Assembly (NCBI GenBank): GCA_900318835.1
Contig: ONLW01000002.1
Coordinates: forward strand, 1 to 64,000
Source of the DNA: an uncultured Bacteroidales bacterium
GTDB lineage: Bacteria; Bacteroidota; Bacteroidia; Bacteroidales; P3
Length of the DNA stretch: 64,000 bases
Direction of reading: 5' to 3'
The position numbers and the translations under genes are program-made. Positions 1 through 8,977 of the stretch are shown in pieces (within the stretch, counting starts at the first letter, position 1; each line of letters opens with the position of its first letter). The notes below the pieces were generated by a model. That model was not told the DNA's origin and did not search any database. It saw only the letters and a list, made by a program, of their open reading frames with translations.

Positions 1-1
1 G

Positions 2-268
2 TCGGCGCCCGTGTACCGTCGCAGCAAACGCCTCAGCATGAGCCTGCCCGACGAGTTCGCCGGCCGGGAGGTGCACTTCTACGGCTTCGTCGAGGATTAT
101 GCCCAGCGGGGTTCGGAGACCTGCTATATTGAATTGACCGGCAACAATCCGCACGACCATTCCTTCTCTGCAGGGAAGGAGCAGAGAGATGGGGAGGAAG
201 CGACTCTGACGCAAGTAGTTTCCCAAAGGGAAAGACTGCACAATATTCTGGAAAAACCGCCGTTATAG
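2..268 (+). CDS. C-terminal fragment of a DUF6266-like protein (5' end outside window)
   Basis: The reading frame is open to the left edge of the window, so this is the 3' part of a longer gene. The visible piece has a VHFYGFVED segment followed by a short Cys/Tyr-containing strand, resembling the C-terminal strands of DUF6266 proteins of Bacteroidota. The last 40 or so residues are polar and look unconserved. It ends four bases before the LD-carboxypeptidase start. Family assignment is tentative; the function of DUF6266 is unknown. Confidence 0.45.
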   Translation, partial: SAPVYRRSKRLSMSLPDEFAGREVHFYGFVEDYAQRGSETCYIELTGNNPHDHSFSAGKEQRDGEEATLTQVVSQRERLHNILEKPPL

Positions 269-272
269 GGTT

Positions 273-1172
273 ATGATTAAAAACATATCACCTCTGAAAG
301 CGGGCGATACCGTAGCATTGGCGGCAACGGCGCGGAAGGTGAGCCCCGAGGAAATGGCGCCAGCCATCGAAAGACTGCACTCATGGGGACTTAAGGTTCT
401 GGTTCCCGAAGGGTTGTATGCCGAGGAGAACCAGTTTGCCGGCAGCGACGAGCACCGTGCGGAGCTGCTGCAAGGACTCTTGAACAACCCCGAAGTGAAG
501 GCCATCCTCTGCTGCCGCGGCGGCTATGGGACGGTGCGCATCGTGGACAGACTGGATTTCAGTCGCTTCGCGCAGAATCCCAAATGGATTGTAGGCTACA
601 GCGACGTCACGGTGTTGCACAGCCATCTCCACACTCTGGACTTCCCCACCATCCATGGCACAATGCCCATCAACTTCGGCCAGGGAGAGAGCGCCGCGAC
701 GGAGAGCCTGCGGCGGGTATTATTGGGGGAGACGGTTGATTATGAATGGGCTGGAGACGGTCGCGAAGGTGCCGCTGAAGGTATTGTGGTAGGCGGCAAC
801 CTGAGCATCCTATATAGCCTCTGCGGATCGCGTTCCCAAATGGATACACGCGGCAAGATACTTCTAATAGAGGATCTGGACGAATACCTCTACCACATCG
901 ACCGCATGATGCAGGGACTCAAGCGTGCCGGCATGTTCGATGGGCTGGCGGGCTTGATGGTGGGCGGCATGACCGACATGCACGACAACACCATCCCCTA
1001 CGGCCACACGGCGGAGCAAATTGTGATGGAGGCGGTGGCTGAGTACCATTTTCCCGTAGCCCTAGGCTCACCCTTCGGGCACTTGGGAGACAACAACTTA
1101 GCCCTGCCATTAGGAACAAAAATGAGGCTTGAAGTATCCAATTCAAAAAAAAGTCGTATATTTGCATCCTGA
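273..1172 (+). CDS. ldcA: LD-carboxypeptidase (peptidase family S66, LdcA/MccF type)
   Basis: This is a 299-residue S66 serine peptidase, the family that removes the terminal D-Ala from murein tetrapeptides during peptidoglycan recycling. The N-terminal domain has CCRGGYGTVRIVDRLDF and the nucleophile region GYSDVT with the expected Ser. The C-terminal domain has the acidic LIEDLDEYLYHID segment and the His in GSPFGHLGDN, giving a Ser-Glu-His triad. No signal peptide is seen, which fits a cytoplasmic enzyme. The start is an ATG four bases after the previous stop, and the stop touches the ATG of the next gene. Confidence 0.92.
   Translation: MIKNISPLKAGDTVALAATARKVSPEEMAPAIERLHSWGLKVLVPEGLYAEENQFAGSDEHRAELLQGLLNNPEVKAILCCRGGYGTVRIVDRLDFSRFAQNPKWIVGYSDVTVLHSHLHTLDFPTIHGTMPINFGQGESAATESLRRVLLGETVDYEWAGDGREGAAEGIVVGGNLSILYSLCGSRSQMDTRGKILLIEDLDEYLYHIDRMMQGLKRAGMFDGLAGLMVGGMTDMHDNTIPYGHTAEQIVMEAVAEYHFPVALGSPFGHLGDNNLALPLGTKMRLEVSNSKKSRIFAS
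1157..1165 (+). promoter_or_regulatory. Candidate internal promoter -7 box
   Basis: TATATTTGC matches the Bacteroidota TAnnTTTG -7 element. It lies inside the 3' end of ldcA, seven bases before the next ATG. No good TTTG -33 element is seen at the normal distance. If used, the transcript would start almost at the start codon. Confidence 0.4.
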
Positions 1173-2489
1173 ATGATACTGATACATGTGCCAAAACTCA
1201 CCAACCGGCTGGGATACACACTGAAAGTCATCTTCACACATGTGCTCCATGCCGAATACAGCATCACTACCGATGAGCAGTACTTCCTGCAATGGGGTGA
1301 CGCCAAGTTGAGTTACGGCCCCAAACGCATAGGCGACAGTCTGTTCATCAAGTGTCACTCCCTCCTTTTCGAGACCACCATCGAAGAACAGGAGCCCCAT
1401 GCGGAATGCCATGACGGGCAATGGATTCTCTACCCCGTCTACGGGCGCGACCTGGACTTTGACTTCGACCCCCTGGCAGCCACCTTCTTCTTGGTGACCC
1501 GCTATGAGGAATACCTGCCGCACCGCGAGGACGAACACGGCCGCTTCTGTCCGGAAGACAGCCTGGCCATGCATGCAGGCTTCCTTGACCAACCCGTGGT
1601 GGACCAATGGGCCCGTATCATAAGGGACAAAATAGCAGAGCACTACCCTTACTACGAACCACCAAAACAGACCTACCGGTTCGTGCAGACGGTGGACATC
1701 GATGCCGCCTGGCGCTACCTCCATAAACGGACCTTCCGCACGGTGATGGGTGCGGCACGCGACCTTTTCTCGCGGCACCAGCCCGACGAAGTGGTTCGCC
1801 GTTTCCGTGTGCTACTGCACAGAGAGCAGGATCCCTTCGACACCTTCGACTACATTCTGGAACTATACAAGAAAGCCCCCAATTCCCAGCTGATATTTTT
1901 TGTTCTGCTGGCCGACTACGGACAATACGACAAACCAGCCTCCTACCTCAACCCCCACTTCCGCCAACTGCTACAACATCTCGACGACTATGCCAACATG
2001 GGCATCCATCCGGGCTACAATAGCCTGGAACTGCCGATGGTGGCCGACGAGGAAATCAAGCGACTCGAGGACATCCTCCACCGTCCCACGGTGAGGTCGC
2101 GATTTCATTTCCTGAGGCTTCAGCTGCCTCGCTCCTACCGCATCCTACAACATGCAGGCATCAAAAACGACTTCACCATGGGCTACGCCGATGCCATAGG
2201 CTTCCGCGCCGGCATCAGTGTCCCCTACCCCTTCTACGACCTGGAGCGCGACCACGAGAACGAACTGCTCATCCATCCCTTCTGCGCGATGGACACCACA
2301 CTGAAAAAATACCTGCGGATGACACCCAAAGAAGGGTTGCAGGCATACAAGAAAATTATCGACCGTGTGCGCGAAATCGACGGCACATTCTGCTGCATCA
2401 CCCATAACCAGAACCTCTGCGAACTGGACGGCTGGGCAGGATGGCGCGAGACCTACGAGCAAATGGTAGAATACGCAAGTAAAGGTTAA
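1173..2489 (+). CDS. Polysaccharide deacetylase-like protein (NodB-like fold, DUF7033-type N-terminus)
   Basis: This 438-residue protein resembles the Bacteroidales polysaccharide deacetylase family with an extra N-terminal domain (about residues 1-165). The NodB-like part begins near FVQTVDIDAAWRY, whose Asp residues fit the first metal and catalytic motif. NMGIHPGYNS supplies the His-containing motif, and the C-terminal half has DFTMGYADAIGFRAG and ELLIHPFCAMDTTL. It probably acts on an N-acetylated glycan, but the substrate cannot be read from the sequence. No signal peptide is visible. Its ATG directly follows the ldcA stop. Confidence 0.72.
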   Translation: MILIHVPKLTNRLGYTLKVIFTHVLHAEYSITTDEQYFLQWGDAKLSYGPKRIGDSLFIKCHSLLFETTIEEQEPHAECHDGQWILYPVYGRDLDFDFDPLAATFFLVTRYEEYLPHREDEHGRFCPEDSLAMHAGFLDQPVVDQWARIIRDKIAEHYPYYEPPKQTYRFVQTVDIDAAWRYLHKRTFRTVMGAARDLFSRHQPDEVVRRFRVLLHREQDPFDTFDYILELYKKAPNSQLIFFVLLADYGQYDKPASYLNPHFRQLLQHLDDYANMGIHPGYNSLELPMVADEEIKRLEDILHRPTVRSRFHFLRLQLPRSYRILQHAGIKNDFTMGYADAIGFRAGISVPYPFYDLERDHENELLIHPFCAMDTTLKKYLRMTPKEGLQAYKKIIDRVREIDGTFCCITHNQNLCELDGWAGWRETYEQMVEYASKG

Positions 2490-2508
2490 TGGTTAAAGAT
2501 TCCAATCT

Positions 2509-3030
2509 ATGATAAATTATAAAGAGAAACTGACACACATCAAGGCATTCGTCTTCGACTTCGACGGCGTGATGACCAACGGTGACGTGTGGGTATACGG
2601 CGACGGCGAGACAGTGCGCTGCGGCAACATCAAGGATGGTTATGCCGTACAGTATGCTGTAAAAAAAGGCTACACGATAGCTGTCATCTCGGGTGCCACA
2701 TCGAAGAGCATCGACAACCGGATGAAGATGCTCGGCGTGGAGCAAGTATACACCGGCTGCGGCGACAAGATCAAGACCTATGAGAAATTCCTGTCCGACA
2801 ATGGACTGACTGACGAGCAGGTGCTATGTATGGGCGACGACTTGCCAGACTACCCGTTACTGAAGCGTGCTGGGGTGGCCACATGTCCGGCCGACGCCGC
2901 CGTGGAAATCAAGGAGATTGCCGACTACATATCCATCCACCCAGGCGGGCGCGGATGTGTGCGCGACGTCATCGAACAGGTGCTCCGCCTGCATGACAAT
3001 TGGTTCCACCCAGACGCCGTAGTATGGTAG
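2509..3030 (+). CDS. kdsC: KdsC-type HAD phosphatase (3-deoxy-D-manno-octulosonate 8-phosphate phosphatase)
   Basis: This is a 173-residue HAD hydrolase without a cap domain, the normal size for KdsC, a tetrameric enzyme that dephosphorylates KDO-8-phosphate on the way to lipopolysaccharide core. Motif I is FDFDGVMTNG, motif II ISGATS, the motif III Lys lies in GDKIKTYE, and motif IV is MGDDLPDYP. These match the KdsC/YrbI subfamily. The related sugar phosphatase of sialic acid pathways cannot be excluded. Its 3' end overlaps the start of the RlpA-like gene by seven bases. Confidence 0.85.
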   Translation: MINYKEKLTHIKAFVFDFDGVMTNGDVWVYGDGETVRCGNIKDGYAVQYAVKKGYTIAVISGATSKSIDNRMKMLGVEQVYTGCGDKIKTYEKFLSDNGLTDEQVLCMGDDLPDYPLLKRAGVATCPADAAVEIKEIADYISIHPGGRGCVRDVIEQVLRLHDNWFHPDAVVW

Positions 3031-3734
3031 CACACAGGATCATAATGTTGCTGGCTTTGCTTGTGGCCGTACCCCTAACCTTACGGGCACAGAACTATAA
3101 CGTCAACGACACTGTGACCGAATACCATGTGAAAGGGACCTACTACCACGACAAATTCGAAGGAAGGAAGACCGCTTGCGGAGAAATATTCGACCAAAAC
3201 CTTTTCACCGCCGCCCACTGGAAAATCAAGATGGGCACCTATGTGTTGGTCACCAACAAGAACACCGGCCTGCAGGTGATAGTGAAAGTCAACGACCGCT
3301 GCCCGAAACGAGGGGTCATCGATATGTCGAAGCGTGCCGCCAGAAGCATCGGCATCAAAGGATGCCAACCCGTAACAATGCGCATTCTACCCGAAGGATA
3401 CGAAGCAATGTGCGAAGCACAGGATGCCCTATTCGACTCTGTCAGCTCTCGTCTTTCCCCACATACGGAGACAGAAAAAGAGACCTCGTCATCCGCCCAA
3501 ACCCTGGAGCAGAAATACAACCTTGCAATAGGCACGGTAGAAAACCACGGACAAGCCTTTGAACTGATTTCGAGACTTCCGAAAAAATATCAAGAGAAGG
3601 CTATCATCAACACCATTGAGGACAATATCCTTACCATCATCTTGGAGGTGGGGCTTCCAAAGAAAAAAGCAGAGCAACTACGTCTGGAATTGAAATACAA
3701 ATTCAAGGAATGTCAGGTCATTCCCAAGGAATGA
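3024..3734 (+). CDS. RlpA-like septal ring protein (double-psi beta-barrel, possible SPOR-like C-terminus)
   Basis: A signal peptide (hydrophobic MLLALLVAVPLTLRAQ) is followed by an RlpA-like double-psi beta-barrel with YYHDKFEGRKTACGEIFD, LVTNKNTG and VKVNDRCPKRGVIDMS. The Asp in NDRCP corresponds to the family's conserved catalytic or structural Asp. The last 75 residues look like a compact alpha/beta domain of SPOR size but lack a clear SPOR motif. The ATG at 3024 is preferred over a TTG at 3000 because it gives a clean signal peptide and the usual short overlap with kdsC. Likely periplasmic or lipid-free outer-membrane associated, acting on peptidoglycan. Confidence 0.85.
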   Translation: MVAHRIIMLLALLVAVPLTLRAQNYNVNDTVTEYHVKGTYYHDKFEGRKTACGEIFDQNLFTAAHWKIKMGTYVLVTNKNTGLQVIVKVNDRCPKRGVIDMSKRAARSIGIKGCQPVTMRILPEGYEAMCEAQDALFDSVSSRLSPHTETEKETSSSAQTLEQKYNLAIGTVENHGQAFELISRLPKKYQEKAIINTIEDNILTIILEVGLPKKKAEQLRLELKYKFKECQVIPKE

Positions 3735-3753
3735 AAAAGTTTTTTTATTTTTT

Positions 3754-3787
3754 TTTGCAGTATTTAAATAATTATTATTATCTTTGC
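3754..3787 (+). promoter_or_regulatory. Promoter of the T9SS operon
   Basis: TTTG at 3754-3757 is separated by 21 bases from TATCTTTGC at 3779-3787. This matches the Bacteroidota -33/-7 consensus in full. Transcription should begin near 3793, leaving a leader of about 70 bases before porP. Confidence 0.8.
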
Positions 3788-3863
3788 ACAATCAATTTCA
3801 ACCTAAGAAAAGGTACAGAAATGCACAACTAAAAATAGATAAAACGATAAAAAACAAGCCGTT

Positions 3864-4907
3864 GTGGCAAAACTAAATAGACAGAGAAAGGAACATTGGG
3901 CGCACAAAATAGCATCATTTTTGACAATAATGACGCTATTTTCCTCCGTTTGCATAGCACAAAACGAGGGTCAGTATACCCATTTTATGTTCAACCGCCT
4001 CAGCTATAACCCCGCTTATGCTGGTAGCTCTGGAGCCATATCATTCACCCTTCTTTACAACAACCAGTGGCTTGGCCTTAACCTGCAATCCCCACTTCCC
4101 AATGTCAAACCCGGAACAACTCCTGTCAACTATCTCTTCTCGTTCGATATGCCCATTTCTTGGCTGCATGGTGGCGTAGGCCTGCTTTTCAACTCCCAGT
4201 CAATCGGCTATCACAACAACAACACCATCAACCTCGACTATGCTTTCCGCATCTATTGGGGACCCGGCAACCTTGCCGCTGCCATCGAAGCCAACCTCTA
4301 TAGCTTTGGGTTCAATACCCAGAATCTATACGGTTGCAGTGATTTGACGGGCGACCCCAGCAACCCTTCAAGCAGCAGTGGAGACCCCTCGGTCAGCGGC
4401 AAAGACCTGTCCGACTTCATGGTCGATATCTCCACTGGTCTTTACTATCAAGTACCCGGTGAATGGTATGCCAGCCTCGCAGTCAAGAACCTGCTGGGCT
4501 CTCATAGCGACAAACTAAACTATCAAAATGCTCGCACACTCTACCTAATGGGGGGCTACGAATACCAGTTCACCTACAATCCCTCGTTCAAACTCAAACC
4601 CTCCGTACTCATTAAAGCCGCCAGCCTATCGGTATTCCAAGCAGAGGCGGCCATGATTGTCGACTACGAGAATGCTTTTTGGGGTGGCATGGGATACCGT
4701 ATCCGCGATGCATTCACCTTTATGGCCGGCGTCAACTGGAAGTGGCTTCGTGTGGGTGTGGCCTACGATCTCACCACTTCGAAACTCGGCACAATGAAAT
4801 CGGGTCGTAGCTACGGCACCTTTGAGATTTTTGCCAACGGTAGTTTCCGCATTGACATTCCGAAACGCAGACCTACCGTCTCAGGCAACACCCGTCTCAC
4901 AAGATAA
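3864..4907 (+). CDS. porP: PorP/SprF family T9SS outer-membrane protein
   Basis: This 347-residue protein has a signal peptide (FLTIMTLFSSVCIAQ) and the family hallmark just after it: QYTHFMFNRLSYNPAYAGS. The rest alternates aromatic beta-strands, consistent with an outer-membrane barrel. PorP/SprF proteins work with the T9SS motor and the PorK/N ring and are encoded directly before gldK/porK, as here. The start is read as GTG at 3864; the only nearby ATG would cut the signal peptide to a few residues. It opens the operon porP-gldK-gldL-gldM-gldN. Confidence 0.9.
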   Translation: MAKLNRQRKEHWAHKIASFLTIMTLFSSVCIAQNEGQYTHFMFNRLSYNPAYAGSSGAISFTLLYNNQWLGLNLQSPLPNVKPGTTPVNYLFSFDMPISWLHGGVGLLFNSQSIGYHNNNTINLDYAFRIYWGPGNLAAAIEANLYSFGFNTQNLYGCSDLTGDPSNPSSSSGDPSVSGKDLSDFMVDISTGLYYQVPGEWYASLAVKNLLGSHSDKLNYQNARTLYLMGGYEYQFTYNPSFKLKPSVLIKAASLSVFQAEAAMIVDYENAFWGGMGYRIRDAFTFMAGVNWKWLRVGVAYDLTTSKLGTMKSGRSYGTFEIFANGSFRIDIPKRRPTVSGNTRLTR

Positions 4908-4983
4908 TATTTAATGTATATTTATATTATATGAAACTTTTTTGAGAAAAAATCGTTTAAGAATAAAATAAAACATTGATAAT

Positions 4984-6345
4984 ATGAAGAAGTTGTTTTT
5001 CGTCATCGCCGCATCGACAGCCCTTCTGTGGAGCTGCAAATCCTCCAATGGTGGAGAACTTGTAGGTGTCAACGACCGCCCCTACTTTGAGGATATAGAC
5101 CTCAAAGGTATGGTTTTCATCAATCAGGGCAACTACACTATGGGCGCTGGCGTCCAGAATCCGACTTACGGAAAAACCCCTCAACCCCGAAAGATGCAGA
5201 TTAGCTCATTTTTCATGGATGAGACTGAAATCACCAATAACGAATACCGTCAGTTTGTGGCCGCAGTTCAAGATTCTATAGCCCGCCGCATCCTGGGTGA
5301 AGCCGGTGCCGAAGGCTTCCTCATTGAGGAAGACCAATATGGCGAGCCTCTCGACCCTCCCACACTGAACTACAAGAAAAAGATTGACTATACCGATGCC
5401 GAGACACGACAATACTTGATTGACGGTGGATTCTATATCATGGACATCAACCATCGCCGTGCCGTCGATGTATCAAAACTAAACTACGAATATTATTATA
5501 TTGACTATACCCAGGTAGCAGAAAAAGAGAATGGTGTGGACGCCAAGGCCGAACATCGCGGCACCTCATTTGCTGTTCGTCCTAAAGGTTTGAACAATCG
5601 CAGTTCCCAGATTCAGCGTGAATACGTCAACATCTATCCTGACACCTTGTGCTGGGTGCACGACTATGCCTATAGCATGAACGAAGACTATACCCGTAGC
5701 TATTTCTCTTCACCTGCTTACGACAACTATCCCGTGGTGGGTGTCAGTTGGCGTCAAGCCCGTGCTTTCTGTGTGTGGCGTTCCAACATGCTGAACGACT
5801 ACCTTGAGGGAATCAATTACTCAAAACTCAACGACTTCCGTCTTCCTACTGAGAGTGAATGGGAGTTTGCCGCCCGTGGTGGCATTCAGGCCCAAAGCTA
5901 TCCTTGGGGTGGCCCCTATGTACGCAATCCAAACGGATGCTTCCTTGCCAACTACGAGCCCCTCAAAGGAGCCTATGATGATGATGGTGGCGTGAAGACC
6001 CTGATGGTTGGCCATTACGCTCCCAACGACTACGGTCTGTACGACATGGCTGGTAACGTCAGCGAATGGTGCCTTGATGCATTCAACGAGTCCACCTATA
6101 TTGTCGCCAATGCCCAAACCCCCTACTACTACTATAGTGCCAAAGACGACGACCCTCTGCCCATGAAACGCAAAGTAATCCGTGGTGGTAGTTGGAAGGA
6201 CCAGAAATACTTCATCCAGGTTCAGACTCGAGACTTCGAATTCATGGACACCGCCAAATGCTATATTGGTTTCCGCTGCGTGCAACCCTATCTGGGCCGC
6301 GTGAAGGGAGACAACCTACGCACCGCATCCAACGTGGCGAGATAA
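4984..6345 (+). CDS. gldK: T9SS ring lipoprotein GldK/PorK
   Basis: The protein has 453 residues, starting with a lipoprotein signal whose lipobox Cys is in LLWSCKSS. The body is a formylglycine-generating-enzyme (SUMF1-like) fold: GNYTMGAG, MDETEITNNEYRQF, YPVVGVSWRQARAFC, RLPTESEWEFAARGG, DMAGNVSEWC, RGGSWKDQ and IGFRC. GldK/PorK forms the periplasmic ring with GldN/PorN under the outer membrane. The fold is present but the family is not enzymatic in this role. Order and neighbours match the conserved T9SS cluster. Confidence 0.96.
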   Translation: MKKLFFVIAASTALLWSCKSSNGGELVGVNDRPYFEDIDLKGMVFINQGNYTMGAGVQNPTYGKTPQPRKMQISSFFMDETEITNNEYRQFVAAVQDSIARRILGEAGAEGFLIEEDQYGEPLDPPTLNYKKKIDYTDAETRQYLIDGGFYIMDINHRRAVDVSKLNYEYYYIDYTQVAEKENGVDAKAEHRGTSFAVRPKGLNNRSSQIQREYVNIYPDTLCWVHDYAYSMNEDYTRSYFSSPAYDNYPVVGVSWRQARAFCVWRSNMLNDYLEGINYSKLNDFRLPTESEWEFAARGGIQAQSYPWGGPYVRNPNGCFLANYEPLKGAYDDDGGVKTLMVGHYAPNDYGLYDMAGNVSEWCLDAFNESTYIVANAQTPYYYYSAKDDDPLPMKRKVIRGGSWKDQKYFIQVQTRDFEFMDTAKCYIGFRCVQPYLGRVKGDNLRTASNVAR

Positions 6346-6398
6346 AAAATTGAAGAAAAAAAAATAACACAATAGCAACACAATAAAACATTTGAATT

Positions 6399-7265
6399 AT
6401 GAGCTTCATCAACAATGTCGTTCGCAGTAAAGGCTACAAGACCTTCATGGCTTATCTTTATGGATGGGGAGCCTCTGTCGTTATCGTAGGTGCCCTGTTC
6501 AAAATCATGCACTGGCCCGGTGCAAATATTATGCTGATTATCGGTATGGGCGTCGAAGGTGTCATCTTCTTCCTTTCGGCTTTTGAACCGCCCCACAAAG
6601 AGTGGGACTGGAGTCTGGTCTACCCGGAACTTGCCGGTATGATTGACGAGGCAGCCATCAACGGGGAGATTGAGTTTGACGAGAACGGCAATCCCATCGA
6701 GAAACTTCCGGTGAGTGCAGATCCCCTCACCGCCAAACTTGACAAGATGCTAGAGGATGCACATATTACTCCTGAACTGATTGACCGCTTAGGCCAAGGT
6801 ATGCAGAATCTTGCCGAGAGCGCCAACTCTATGAACAACATGGCCAACGTCACCGCCGCCACCGATAAGTTTGTCTCAAATATAGACGGCGTTGCCAACC
6901 AAGCTGGCCGCCTCCTTGAGAGCATGCAGGGCGCCCCCGAAGCCATCTCCACTCTCTCCACCATCTATCAGGAAACAGCCCAGTCACTCAATGGTGAAGT
7001 GTCCTATGTTGAGGAAATGAAAAAAATGTCCGCCAGCCTCAGCAGCATAAACGCCATGTATGAGATGCAGATCAACAATGCATCCACACAGATGAACATC
7101 AACAAGGAGTTCGAGGAAAAGATGGGTACTATGCTAACCAATTTCACCGACTCTGCCGATGGTATCTTGAAGTACAAAGAACAAGTTGACGCCCTTACCC
7201 GTAAGGTTGCCGAATTGAATAACGTCTACGGCAACATGCTGGCTGCCATGCAGACCAGAATCTAA
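6399..7265 (+). CDS. gldL: T9SS inner-membrane motor protein GldL/PorL
   Basis: The protein has 288 residues with two N-terminal membrane helices (about 16-36 and 42-62). The second helix carries Glu53 in GMGVEGVIFF, matching the conserved intramembrane acidic residue thought to couple proton flow to rotation. A long cytoplasmic helical region follows, rich in Asn, Gln and Met and likely coiled coil. GldL pentamers surround GldM dimers and power secretion. It sits in the usual place between gldK and gldM. Confidence 0.95.
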   Translation: MSFINNVVRSKGYKTFMAYLYGWGASVVIVGALFKIMHWPGANIMLIIGMGVEGVIFFLSAFEPPHKEWDWSLVYPELAGMIDEAAINGEIEFDENGNPIEKLPVSADPLTAKLDKMLEDAHITPELIDRLGQGMQNLAESANSMNNMANVTAATDKFVSNIDGVANQAGRLLESMQGAPEAISTLSTIYQETAQSLNGEVSYVEEMKKMSASLSSINAMYEMQINNASTQMNINKEFEEKMGTMLTNFTDSADGILKYKEQVDALTRKVAELNNVYGNMLAAMQTRI

Positions 7266-7301
7266 AACAACGAAATGGGTAACAACGAAAAACAATAGAC
7301 T

Positions 7302-8969
7302 ATGGGTGCAACAAACTGTCCGGAAACCCCGCGACAAAAAATGATTACAATGATGTACCTCGTGTACACCGCCATGCTCGCACTGAATGTCTCTGCCGAG
7401 GTTATTCAGGGATTTAAGAGTGTGGGCACAGCCATGCATGACTCCAATAAGAACATTGCAGCCAAACTCGAGGACACTTATCAGAATTTTGATCTTGCCT
7501 ACAAAAACAGTCCCGACAAAGTACGTGAGATGTACGAACGAGCTCAGGAAATAAAAAATCTATCTAATGAAATCACGACTTATATTGATAGTATGGAATG
7601 TGAGTTCATTGGATCTAAGGTGGCAAGTTCTATCAAATATAAAGATCCTGGTACCAAGAAGGAATGGGAACTCTTGTTGCGCGATGAGAGCGGAAAGGCA
7701 ATTCAGGAGAATGTGCGTTTAGCCCTTGACAGTATCGGTTTTGCTTGGTTCACCGACAAACAACTGGAAGACAATCATGCTCCAGCACAGTTCTTCATCG
7801 GAGGCGATGTAAAAAATCCTGATCCCGAATTAGGAGCAATCAAAATCAAAAACAAACTTTCTGAATTTATCAAGAAAGTCAATTCTGCGTTAGGAGACGA
7901 TTCCTCGCATGTAAAAATGGCCTTAAACCTGTCTGATGGATATGACAAAGAGGGTAAACTGGTGCCTTGGGAAGTACTCAACTTCAATGAAGTAATTACC
8001 GGTGCAGCACTAGTCACACTAACACGTCTGAAATCTGAAACCATGAACGCTGAGTACGATGCAGTCAACATGCTCTATAAAAAGGTGAGCAAAGGCGACA
8101 AGTCATTCAGTGATGTTGCTATGATTTCTCGTCCACGTTCTACCTATATCCTTCAGGGGGGAATCTATGAGACTCGAATCAATGTGGCCGCCTACGACTC
8201 AAAGCAGAAATTCAAAGCCCGAATCAATGGGCAGGAAATCACCAGTGGAGATAGTGGAACCGTGGTTTATCGCACCACATGCAACACTCTTGGTCAACAA
8301 CGTATCACAGGTACCGCTTATGTCACCTCACCTGACGGTGGTACAGAAGAATACCCCATCAACGATGTATACTTTGTAGCCAAACCTGCCGGTGTGGTAC
8401 GTCTCGACGGCATGCAGGTTGTATATGCTGGACTTGACAATCCCATCACCATTTCCGCTGCCGGTATGGACACCCGCATGTTGAAACCCGTCATCGAAGG
8501 GGGGCAATACAAACTCACGAAACTGGACGAAGAAGGTAAATACAACCTTGTTCCAGCTGCAGGATCGAAAAAACTCACGATTAACGTTGAGGCTACAGTG
8601 GACAAGAAAGTTCAGCGCATAGGTTCTCAGACTGTTTTTGTAAAAGACATTCCTGCTCCTGTCATCAAAGTGGGTGGTATTGAAAGTGGCGGACGTATTG
8701 CAAAAAAAGACCTTTCTGCCAACACGGTGGTAACCGCGACCAAAGCCAAAGACTTCAACCTGAAAATTGACAACCGATTAATTCGCATCATGAAGATGAC
8801 TGTTGCCATCGGTGCCAAAGAAGAAACCGTCAATAACGGACGCTTCAATGAAACTATTGCCTCCATGATTCGGAAAGCCACCAAAGGTGACAAACTGGTT
8901 CTTTTGGTTGAAGTCATGATGCCTGATGGAAAGGCTCAAACAGTAACTTATACCGCAACATTAAAATAA
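7302..8969 (+). CDS. gldM: T9SS motor shaft protein GldM/PorM
   Basis: The protein has 555 residues, the typical family size. A short cytoplasmic start with PRQKMITMMYLVYTAMLALN forms the single transmembrane helix that enters the GldL ring. The rest is a periplasmic multi-domain shaft ending in Ig-like strands (for example VRLDGMQVVYAGLDNPITIS). GldM links the motor to the GldK/GldN ring. A seven-codon reading frame (7275-7298) ends four bases before this ATG. Confidence 0.95.
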   Translation: MGATNCPETPRQKMITMMYLVYTAMLALNVSAEVIQGFKSVGTAMHDSNKNIAAKLEDTYQNFDLAYKNSPDKVREMYERAQEIKNLSNEITTYIDSMECEFIGSKVASSIKYKDPGTKKEWELLLRDESGKAIQENVRLALDSIGFAWFTDKQLEDNHAPAQFFIGGDVKNPDPELGAIKIKNKLSEFIKKVNSALGDDSSHVKMALNLSDGYDKEGKLVPWEVLNFNEVITGAALVTLTRLKSETMNAEYDAVNMLYKKVSKGDKSFSDVAMISRPRSTYILQGGIYETRINVAAYDSKQKFKARINGQEITSGDSGTVVYRTTCNTLGQQRITGTAYVTSPDGGTEEYPINDVYFVAKPAGVVRLDGMQVVYAGLDNPITISAAGMDTRMLKPVIEGGQYKLTKLDEEGKYNLVPAAGSKKLTINVEATVDKKVQRIGSQTVFVKDIPAPVIKVGGIESGGRIAKKDLSANTVVTATKAKDFNLKIDNRLIRIMKMTVAIGAKEETVNNGRFNETIASMIRKATKGDKLVLLVEVMMPDGKAQTVTYTATLK

Positions 8970-8977
8970 ACTGAGAT

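Noticed and set aside
1143-1778. Minus-strand 211-codon frame opposite the deacetylase-like gene
   Set aside because: No domain, no promoter, and the sense strand has a conserved family.
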